From Hyphomicrobiaceae bacterium (GTDB lineage Bacteria; Pseudomonadota; Alphaproteobacteria; Rhizobiales; Hyphomicrobiaceae): a DNA stretch of 6,843 nucleotides. The notes under the pieces were generated by a model that saw nothing but the letters and a program-made list of their open reading frames with translations, had not been told where the DNA came from and made no database searches. Position numbers and translations under genes: made by a program. The stretch is taken from NCBI GenBank assembly GCA_013214245.1, contig JABSQE010000062.1:1-6843 (forward strand), read 5' to 3'. Positions 1-6,500 of the stretch are shown in pieces (the first letter of the stretch is position 1; each line of letters opens with the position of its first letter).

Positions 1-423
1 AATGCCAGCAAAAGACGTAGCCAATATGTGTAAAAATTTTGGTGACTCTAATTGCTCGTATAGCCAACCTACGACGAAGGCAGAGAATAAAAAGCCTGCT
101 AAATATCCACCAGAGCCTTTTAACATATAAGCAACACCAAGACCCATCTCAGGTGTGTTTGTGAATACAGGTAGGCCCGAAGCGCCCTGAATTAAATAAA
201 AAAGAACGCTTATCGAAGCAAGCCTTGACCCATAGCAAAAGCCTAGTGCCAAAACAACAAAAACCTGCAGTGTTACTGCAACAGGTTCGATAGGGATTTT
301 GATCTTAGCCGAGATTATAAGTAACAAGCTTCCTACTATAGTTAGTAGTGTTTTGTGGAGGAATGTTCTGCTGTACTTTGACAGCGAAAGGTTTGAATAT
401 AATAGCGTGAAATAAGTGGTCAT
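1..423 (-). CDS. bioY: BioY family biotin transporter (ECF substrate-binding S component), C-terminus outside the window
   Basis: Inner-membrane protein that binds and imports biotin, either alone or with the EcfA/EcfT energy-coupling module. The visible 141 residues follow the family pattern: after a short basic N-terminus comes a hydrophobic helix (about residues 25-42), then KIPIEPVAVTLQ, a second helix, a Tyr-Leu-Ile-Gln-Gly segment leading into GLPVF, and GGYLAGF before another helix. These signatures (PVxVTLQ, GLPVF, GGYLxGF) make the family call firm. BioY proteins are usually about 180-200 residues, so roughly 50 residues are missing beyond the left edge. The ATG at 423 is preceded directly by an in-frame TAA, so the start cannot lie further upstream; an AGGA at 437-434 is a usable ribosome site. 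No ECF ATPase gene is visible, and no clear BioR operator (TTATMKATAA type) was seen upstream. Confidence 0.92.
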   Translation of the reverse strand, partial: MTTYFTLLYSNLSLSKYSRTFLHKTLLTIVGSLLLIISAKIKIPIEPVAVTLQVFVVLALGFCYGSRLASISVLFYLIQGASGLPVFTNTPEMGLGVAYMLKGSGGYLAGFLFSAFVVGWLYEQLESPKFLHILATSFAGI

Positions 424-460
424 TTATGTTATATCCTAAAGTGTTAGGAGTATGTGTTTA

Positions 461-487
461 ATTATAGCCTGCTAGATTCTTTGTAAG
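461..487 (-). promoter_or_regulatory. Possible promoter of bioY
   Basis: Read on the minus strand, a perfect TATAAT (466-461) lies 15 bases after CTTACA (487-482), which matches TTGACA at four of six positions. Transcription would begin near 454, leaving a leader of about 30 bases before the bioY ATG at 423. The short spacer weakens the call. If real, bioY can be transcribed separately from the IalB-family gene upstream. Confidence 0.35.
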
Positions 488-526
488 AGAGCAGAAATTA
501 CTCAAAAGTTTAAGTTATCGCATTAA

Positions 527-563
527 CACATTATTAGCAACTGTATTATGTATTCATAATGTG
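527..563. repeat. Nested AT-rich inverted repeats between the IalB-family gene and bioY
   Basis: CACATTAT (527-534) is perfectly complementary to ATAATGTG (556-563). Inside this, ATTATG (545-550) and CATAAT (555-560) form a second, tighter hairpin that competes for the same right arm. The structure lies 26-62 bases past the stop codon of the IalB-family gene. There is no run of T after either stem on the minus strand, so it is not a clear intrinsic terminator. It could stabilise a 3' end or be chance in AT-rich DNA. Confidence 0.3.
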
Positions 564-588
564 CTGTTGTTTATTGAATGTAAGGAAA

Positions 589-1116
589 CTATCTCAAATC
601 TTTCAATCCACGTTGGAAGCCGCGCAACGATATTGGAATACCAATACCAGACTCTTCTGCTTGAAATATAATAAATATAGCAACTTTGCCGTTCGAAAGT
701 TGCCTAATTAACTTATCTTCAACGACCACCTGGGCGAAGCAAGCAAATGTGTGACAACGTAGAAAAGGAGCGTGGCCAATATCTTGACCATCAATTTTTA
801 GGCCCAAGCCAGGTGGTAGCAACACACCTAGAGGAGCAAACACACGTAGAACACGCGTGCCATTAGAAAACTTTTGAAAATAGACTGTTAAACCTATATT
901 TTTTCGGTCTTCTGCCGTGACACTTTGTACCAGAGCACAAATTTTACTTTTCGATCCTGGTGCTGGTTCGCGACAGACCACCTGCCAATCGAAGTACTCT
1001 GCAATAATATCCCCGTCTAGCGGTCTTTGTCCAGGGGCAGATGACACTAAAGGTAAGTGCATAAAAAAAGTAACTACAAAGGCAAAAAGAAACTGTGTAA
1101 CTTTGTTCGTATTCAT
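589..1116 (-). CDS. IalB-family secreted protein (invasion-associated locus B)
   Basis: 175-residue exported protein. Residues 1-27 form a signal peptide: basic Lys5, a hydrophobic core from about 8 to 24, and a likely cut after Ser-Ser-Ala27. The mature part matches the IalB family: FDWQVVC at 42-48, a second cysteine at 60, the APLGVLLPPGLGLKIDG block at 94-110, a C-x4-C pair at 121 and 126, and a closing RGFQRGLKDL. The four cysteines (48, 60, 121, 126) sit where family members are expected to form two disulfides in the periplasm. Family members occur widely in alphaproteobacteria; in Bartonella, IalB is linked to red-cell invasion, but many paralogues have no known role. No ialA-type Nudix hydrolase gene lies beside it, so no symbol is given. 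An in-frame stop lies four codons upstream of the ATG, and the ribosome site is weak. Confidence 0.92.
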   Translation of the reverse strand: MNTNKVTQFLFAFVVTFFMHLPLVSSAPGQRPLDGDIIAEYFDWQVVCREPAPGSKSKICALVQSVTAEDRKNIGLTVYFQKFSNGTRVLRVFAPLGVLLPPGLGLKIDGQDIGHAPFLRCHTFACFAQVVVEDKLIRQLSNGKVAIFIIFQAEESGIGIPISLRGFQRGLKDLR

Positions 1117-1181
1117 AACTTTAATCTATGTTTCCAGCTTGCTAGCTATCAAAACCTAATTAATACGAGAAATTAAAGAAA

Positions 1182-1210
1182 CAACATATCTGAATTTGTC
1201 AGATCTGTTG
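1182..1210 (-). repeat. 12-base inverted repeat upstream of the IalB-family gene, terminator-like on the minus strand
   Basis: CAACATATCTGA (1182-1193) and TCAGATCTGTTG (1199-1210) pair at 11 of 12 positions (only 1187/1205 mismatch) around a five-base loop. It is the best inverted repeat in this gap. Read on the minus strand, the stem is followed by a T-rich stretch (TTTCTTTAATTT), like an intrinsic terminator, 66 bases before the start codon at 1116. It may end leftward transcription entering from the gap, act as a leader attenuator for the IalB-family gene, or be a protein-binding site. Confidence 0.5.
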
Positions 1211-1508
1211 AGAAATTAATATCGAACATTGTACGTTAGACCTAGCAATTTACAGTAAGTGTTTCGATTTTACCAATGCATGCACAATCAAATCAACAAG
1301 TTATGTAATTCAAAAAAATACTAGCTTGAAGTAAAGTTTAGAGGCCTGCTAGCTAAGTATGAGCTTGCAAAGTTTCATGACTGACAAGTAAAACATTTTT
1401 AGTTTTCTCTGGTTCTAGTGAGTTGACATCATATTGTAGCGCTAAGAACAATATCGCTGTTTAAATGAACGATTTCAAAAAAACCGAATAAAATATGGTA
1501 ATTGATAA

Positions 1509-1553
1509 CTAAAATTATTTTAGCAGTAATATTTACAATGAATAATATTCATT
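1509..1553. promoter_or_regulatory. Two adjacent odd-centred dyads, possible operator pair
   Basis: CTAAAAT-T-ATTTTAG (1509-1523) is a perfect 7-1-7 dyad and AATGAATA-A-TATTCATT (1537-1553) a perfect 8-1-8 dyad, with centres 29 bases apart. A single central base with AT-rich arms resembles the geometry of Fur-family operators, but no exact consensus is matched. AT-rich sequence makes short dyads fairly likely by chance, and the site lies about 375 bases before thrC. Confidence 0.25.
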
Positions 1554-1770
1554 ATATGTCCGATATGTATACTGTGCGATTTCATTATAATGTGGATAAA
1601 GTTTCAAACTCTGTGGAAATCATGACATAGTTATTGTTATTATTATATTCTACTTTTTCTATTAATTTCGTATACTCAATTTTATAGTAGTTATTCAATT
1701 TTACAAAAAATATTTTTAAAGTAGTGCATTAAAATTTACGCTACAACAGATAGAACAATGCATTCACTGT

Positions 1771-1796
1771 TTGAGTGTCCAGCATTTCAATATAAT
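1771..1796 (+). promoter_or_regulatory. Weak candidate promoter for thrC
   Basis: A perfect TATAAT at 1791-1796 is preceded by TTGAGT at 1771-1776, but the 14-base spacer is short for a sigma-70-type promoter. Transcription from here would give a leader of about 125 bases before the GTG at 1928. Given as the best match in the near upstream region, not as an established start. Confidence 0.2.
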
Positions 1797-1917
1797 CATA
1801 GCAAATGGTGTTATTTGTTAGCTAGAATATCTACATTTTAGTGGTTCGGGAAAAAATTCGCTCAAGAAAAAGCTACAAGCCATGCGTTTAGGCATATGTT
1901 TTTTCTCTATATATTCT

Positions 1918-1923
1918 GAGAGG
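1918..1923 (+). promoter_or_regulatory. thrC: Ribosome binding site that fixes the GTG start of thrC
   Basis: GAGAGG lies four bases before the GTG at 1928. An in-frame TAG at 1889 closes the frame upstream, with no in-frame ATG between, and the protein from the GTG begins with the family-typical RYISTRGEA. The GTG is therefore the start. Confidence 0.65.
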
Positions 1924-1927
1924 TTGC

Positions 1928-3325
1928 GTGAGGTATATTTCTACTAGAGGTGAAGCTGATACTTTAAGTTTTGAAGAAGCACTGCTTACAGGTTTAGCCA
2001 GTGATGGAGGTCTGTACCTTCCGGAGAAATGGCCAGCAGTGGTGCCGTCTGAAATACTAGAAATGTCAGGTAAATCCTATAGTGATGTTGCAATGAGGAT
2101 TATTTGGCCGTATTTAGGTAATCTTATTCCGAGTGCTGATTTTGAGAAAATTATTACAGCAGCCTACGCAACATTTGACCATGATGCGGTGACGCCTTTA
2201 GTTCAACTCTCAAAGAATGAGTGGGTTTTAGAACTTTTTCACGGCCCAACACTAGCTTTTAAAGATATCGCCATGCAATTTTTGTCACGCATTATGGAAT
2301 ATGTGTTGGTACGGCGAGGGGAACGTGTCACCATTGTTGTGGCTACGTCTGGCGACACCGGAGGAGCAGCCGCAGAGGCTTTTCAAGGGCTTGATAGTGT
2401 TGACCTTGTAGTACTATTCCCCGCCGGGCGTATTTCAGACGTCCAGCGTCGAATAATGACTACCTCAGGCAAGGCTAATATTCACGCTTTGGAAGTTAAG
2501 GGTACATTTGATGATTGCCAAGAGCTTGTCAAGGCAATGTTTCGCGACTCGAAGTTTCGTCATGATGTTAAGTTATCCGGCGTCAATTCCATAAACTGGG
2601 CACGCATTGTTCCCCAAATCACGTATTACTTTTATGCAGCTGCAAACTTGGGTTCACCCCATCGACCGATTTCTTTTGCAGTGCCAACAGGGAACTTTGG
2701 TAATATCTTTGCAGGGTATGCAGCGAAAAAAATGGGTCTTCCTATTAAAAATCTTATCGCTGCTTCAAATGAAAACGATATCTTACCACGTACAATTGAT
2801 ACTGGTGTTTATGAAAAGCGTGCAGTTATTGCGACTATTTCACCATCTATGGACATTCAGGTTGCTTCAAACTTTGAACGTTTTTTGTTCGATGCTCAAG
2901 AGCGTGATGCAGCAATAATAAGAAAACAAATGGCAAGTTTGTCAAAGTCTGGTCGATTTGAAGTGCTTAATGGCCCTGAAGTGTTGCAAGAAAATTTTTC
3001 TGCTTCTGCGGTTCGCGAAGATGAGGTTATAAAAACTATTAGGGAAACTATTTCTAGAAGTGGTTATATGCTAGATCCACACACAGCCTGTGGTGTTGCG
3101 ACATTGGCAAGTCATCGTTGTTCGGGTCCGGAAACTAAAGTCGTCCTGGCTACTGCGCACCCTGCGAAATTTCCAGAAACTATGCACAATATTGTTGCTA
3201 GTACGGTAAATCTTCCAACGAGGCTAGAGCGTATTATGACAGACGAAGAACATGTAGAAAGAGTTGAAAACAACCTAGACTATGTAAAAAATTACGTGCG
3301 ATCTTGTGTGCGCGCAGCTCAGTGA
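1928..3325 (+). CDS. thrC: Threonine synthase
   Basis: PLP enzyme that converts O-phospho-L-homoserine and water to L-threonine and phosphate, the last step of threonine synthesis; cytoplasmic. The 465 residues match the long ThrC type. The N-terminal STRGEA and LASDGGLYLPEKWP are typical. LAFKDIA at 109-115 carries the PLP-binding Lys112; ATSGDTGGAA at 139-148 is the substrate/PLP loop; PTGNFGN at 253-259 holds the cofactor phosphate; DPHTACG (383-389) and ATAHPAKFPE (408-417) are conserved near the C-terminus. All key residues are intact, so the enzyme should be active. The start is GTG, fixed by the ribosome site and an in-frame stop upstream; the stop is TGA. No other threonine gene is visible nearby, and a 243-base gap separates it from the next plus-strand gene. 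The N-terminus does not suggest a Thr/Ile-rich leader peptide upstream. Confidence 0.97.
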   Translation: MRYISTRGEADTLSFEEALLTGLASDGGLYLPEKWPAVVPSEILEMSGKSYSDVAMRIIWPYLGNLIPSADFEKIITAAYATFDHDAVTPLVQLSKNEWVLELFHGPTLAFKDIAMQFLSRIMEYVLVRRGERVTIVVATSGDTGGAAAEAFQGLDSVDLVVLFPAGRISDVQRRIMTTSGKANIHALEVKGTFDDCQELVKAMFRDSKFRHDVKLSGVNSINWARIVPQITYYFYAAANLGSPHRPISFAVPTGNFGNIFAGYAAKKMGLPIKNLIAASNENDILPRTIDTGVYEKRAVIATISPSMDIQVASNFERFLFDAQERDAAIIRKQMASLSKSGRFEVLNGPEVLQENFSASAVREDEVIKTIRETISRSGYMLDPHTACGVATLASHRCSGPETKVVLATAHPAKFPETMHNIVASTVNLPTRLERIMTDEEHVERVENNLDYVKNYVRSCVRAAQ

Positions 3326-3329
3326 AAGA

Positions 3330-3357
3330 CAAACTGAGTATGATTACTATTAGTTTG
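3330..3357 (+). terminator. Weak terminator-like hairpin after thrC
   Basis: Five to thirty-two bases past the thrC stop, CAAACT (3330-3335) pairs with AGTTTG (3352-3357), and AGTA (3337-3340) with TACT (3345-3348) around a four-base loop, with a small internal bulge. No T run follows directly. A second small stem (TGTTA 3382-3386 with TAACA 3395-3399) is followed by GTTTT. Either could mark the thrC 3' end, but neither is a strong intrinsic terminator. Confidence 0.25.
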
Positions 3358-3499
3358 GCTTGATAGTAAAATTTTATAAAGTGTTACTGATCGTTAACAG
3401 TTTTAATCAAGTTTGGAAATTGTGAGCTTAGCAAGTATTTACTGGCAATTTTCTTATTTTTTTAAATGGTATTGCATGTAATTTCCTGGGATGAAAAAT

Positions 3500-3526
3500 G
3501 CAAAAGCAGGAAATCCTGCTATTTGC
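3500..3526. repeat. Strong intergenic stem-loop before the GGDEF/EAL gene
   Basis: GCAAA-AGCAGGA (3500-3511) pairs with TCCTGCT-TTTGC (3514-3520 and 3522-3526): 12 base pairs with one bulged A at 3521 and a minimal loop. The left arm also overlaps CAGGAAAT (3507-3514), which is perfectly complementary to ATTTCCTG at 3481-3488, so two exclusive folds are possible. It ends 42 bases before the ATG at 3569. On the plus strand no T run follows; on the minus strand the stem is followed by GCATTTTTC, which is more terminator-like. It could be a leader structure, an mRNA end, or a dispersed palindromic repeat. Confidence 0.5.
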
Positions 3527-3553
3527 CTATCATAATTAAGATTAGCGTTGCAT

Positions 3554-3567
3554 AGGACCCAGTGGGT
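3554..3567 (+). promoter_or_regulatory. Weak ribosome site with a small hairpin before the GGDEF/EAL start
   Basis: AGGA (3554-3557) is the only Shine-Dalgarno-like run before the ATG at 3569, at an unusually long 11-base spacing. ACCC (3557-3560) and GGGT (3564-3567) can pair between them, which would shorten the distance or hinder initiation. The frame is closed upstream by TAA at 3533; the only other upstream start, TTG at 3548, has no better site. Confidence 0.35.
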
Positions 3568-3568
3568 A

Positions 3569-6500
3569 ATGAGATGGTACAGATGCCTTTATTATTTGCT
3601 AATAGCGGTTGTGGCTATACTTTTTATTGCCTCTATTAGACTTTCTAGCTTGCAAGCGAAAGACTTGCAAGCAATTCCCCTAACGGAAAGGCAACAAAGA
3701 ATTGTAGTTACTAATAAGGCTTTAATTTTTTTTGGTCGTGGCGATAATTTGAGGGTTAACACCGCATCTGACAATTATGGTGTCCGTAGATTAATGTCCA
3801 TCCCTGCAGAAGAGCGTGGCAGCAATCCAACTTGGTATGTTTTTGCACTGCGTAATGCTACTAACAAGCCTATAACACGCTGGTTGGTTTCAGCACGATA
3901 TGATATGGTAGGTTCAGGGATTATCTGGCCGGATCTTGATTCTAACCGTATTCGGGCTGTTACACCGTCAGTTGGTTTTGTTCCACAGAGGGTTGAGAAT
4001 GAAGGTGCAGATATATTTCAAATCACCATTCAACCTGGTCAGACTGTGACGTATGTTGCTGAATTGGAAAGCAAAAGAGCAAGTATCGATTTGTGGTCAC
4101 CGCTCTCGTATGAGCTTTACATTCGTGATAAGCGCTTATTTGATGGAATAATGCTTGGGGTGACTGGATTGCTAGGCGTTTTTCTCACAGCAGTTTTTGC
4201 TGCTAATCATAAAATGATATTTCCAAGTGCCGCGCTTGTGACATGGTCTGTGCTTGCTTATTTATGTGTTGATTTTGGTTTTTGGCATAAGCTATTGCAA
4301 CTACACGCAGAGGATACCGCTGTTTATCGGGCAGCGACAGAAGCTTCTATGGCAAGCAGTCTTGCAGTATTTTTGTACACTTTCTTAAGATTGGGCGCTT
4401 GGCATATTATCATTCGGATGCTTGCCTTGGTTTGGATTATAGCTGCCATGTCACTCATCTTTGTAGCAGTTATTGATCCCCGTCTTGCTTCAACTTTTGC
4501 ACGCTTATCCTTTGCGGGATTGGGTAGTATTGGTGGTTTAGTGATTCTTTTTTTGGCTGTTAGGGGACAAGATCGTGCCCTTTCTTTGATACCAACATGG
4601 CTTTTATTTCTTGTCTGGTTGTTTGGCGTATCAACAACTTTGAGCGGTCAGTTAAAAGGTGATGTGGTTGTAACAAGCCTGGTTGCCGGTCTGACTTTGA
4701 TTGTAGTGTTGCTTGGTTTTACTGTTACACAGTTCGCATTTGCAACACGCGAGTCAAATTGTTATATAGGACCACACGAGCAAAGCACACGATCTCTTGC
4801 CATTGATGGGGCAGGAGCTGCTGTTTGGGATTGGAATGCTAAACGACAAGAGATTAAAGTTTCCCCGATCGTCGAATCAAGATTAGGACTGCAAGGTGGT
4901 GAATTATCAGGTAAGGTTTCTGAATTTTTAAAGTATGTTCATTCCGACGACAGAGATCGTTTTCGTCTTCAGTTGGCCTTTATTCATGAGCAAAACAGTG
5001 GGGTAATAAAGACAGATTTACGAATGCGTCAATGTAATGGCCGTTACCGTTGGTTTAAACTCGATGCGGCCAGTGTTCATACACCTGATGCTCGATTTTT
5101 GCGATGCGTAGGCTTGATCCGAGATATTACAGAAATGAAAAACGCCCAGGAACGTCTCATGCGAAATGCAGTCCGTGATAAATTGACTGGTTTGCCAAAT
5201 CGTGAATTATTTTTTGATCGTTATGAGATGTTGTTGCAGAGAGCCCTCAATGAGGATCATATATATCCTAAAGTCATTTGTATCGCTATCAAAAAGCTTA
5301 AAGGAGCTTGCTTAGACTTAAACACAGATCTCAGCGATATTCTGATCGTAACACTTGTAAAACGTTTGCGTTCGCATATAAGCCAGAACGACACCTTAGG
5401 CCGTTTAGACAAAGATCAATTCGCTATTTTGATACATGGCCCGATAGAAGTTTCTGCTCTGCAACAATTGGCAGATGATCTTCAGCGTTCAATACGCACC
5501 CCTATTAGGGTTGTGGCTAAAGATTTCGTACTCAGTGCGGCTATTGGAGTTGCGGTGTCTAATGTAAGAAATGATACGCTCATAAAAGATGCTGAAGCAG
5601 CTATGCAAGTTGCAAAGCAACAACCAGGTGAGCAGGTAGTTTTTTTTCAACCGGAAATGCGAAAGCAACTTGATGTAGAAGTTGACCTTATAAATCAGTT
5701 CGAACACGCCTTAAACAATAATCAATTAGAATTCTTATTCCAGCCCATTGTAGATTTAGCACATGAAGAGTTAGCAGGTTTCGAGGCTTTTGTACGATGG
5801 AAACATAAAAAACATGGATTTATGCTCCAAAAAGAGCTTTGGTGTCTTGCAGATAAAAATGGTCTTACTTTAGAATTTGGGATATTTTTGCTTAAAGCTG
5901 CTATGAAGCAAGCAGCTAAGTGGCAAAAAGAGTTTCCATGTAATAAAAAACCACTATTTTTGAGTATTAGTGTTAATAGCTCGACGCTGTTTAGCTCGAA
6001 TTTTGCTCAGGAGATTTGTCAGATTGTTAGCCAGGATCTGTTCCCTGAAGGAGTTCTACGCATTGGCATAAGCGAAAAATTACTAATGGAGAATCCGGAG
6101 CAGTCAATCAAAACACTTGAAGATTTAAATAAATCTGGATTTCGTATTGAGTTGGACGATTTTGGTGAAGGCCTTTCTTATCTTAAATATATGAAGTATT
6201 TCTCCATCGATACAGTTAAAATTAATGGCGAACTTATCTCAGCGTGTAGTGGATCGGAGAGACATAGCAATCTTGTTCGTGCAATAGTCGCCTTTGTACA
6301 TAAGCTAGGTAAAGAGGTTTCGGCTCAGGGAGTAGACTTTCTTGAAGATGCAAAATTTCTACACAATATCAAGTGTGAGTATGCACAGGGATTTTATTAC
6401 GGTGAGGTCATGACGTTTTCAGAGGTTTATAGTCTTCTCAAGAGCGTACGCAAATCAGAACGAATACGTTACCGTACTAATTGGCTTTATCCAAAACCTT

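Larger units (their letters stand above)
1117..1927. other. 811-base gap without a recognisable gene
   Basis: The stretch is very AT-rich and broken by stops in all frames; the longest sensible start-to-stop frames are only about 27 codons and lack good ribosome sites. It should hold the divergent promoters of the IalB-family gene (leftward) and thrC (rightward). Several inverted repeats are present: a 12-base imperfect one at 1182-1210, ATATTGT/ACAATAT at 1431-1454 around AGCGCT, two odd-centred dyads at 1509-1523 and 1537-1553, CATTATAATG at 1583-1592, and AGTTTCAAACT at 1600-1610. No tRNA or known riboswitch was recognised. It could include remains of a decayed gene, but no protein similarity was seen. 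Confidence 0.6.

Noticed and set aside
917..1159. 80-codon plus-strand frame over the IalB-family gene
   Set aside because: Antisense to a clear signal-peptide-bearing family member; its composition does not resemble a protein.
1423..1454. Perfect TTGACA (1423-1428) as a promoter for thrC
   Set aside because: No acceptable -10 hexamer at 16-18 bases downstream, and it lies 500 bases before the gene.
1758..1841. 27-codon open frame upstream of thrC, considered as a leader peptide
   Set aside because: No Thr or Ile enrichment expected of a thr leader, no good ribosome site, and no terminator/antiterminator pair beside it.
1841..1862. GGTTCG-containing stretch as a tRNA T arm
   Set aside because: No acceptor, D or anticodon stems can be drawn around it.
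2607..2918. 103-codon frame inside thrC
   Set aside because: Shifted frame within a fully conserved threonine synthase.
3466..3555. 29-codon open frame between thrC and the GGDEF/EAL gene
   Set aside because: No ribosome site, and it runs through the strong stem-loop at 3500-3526; chance frame more likely.
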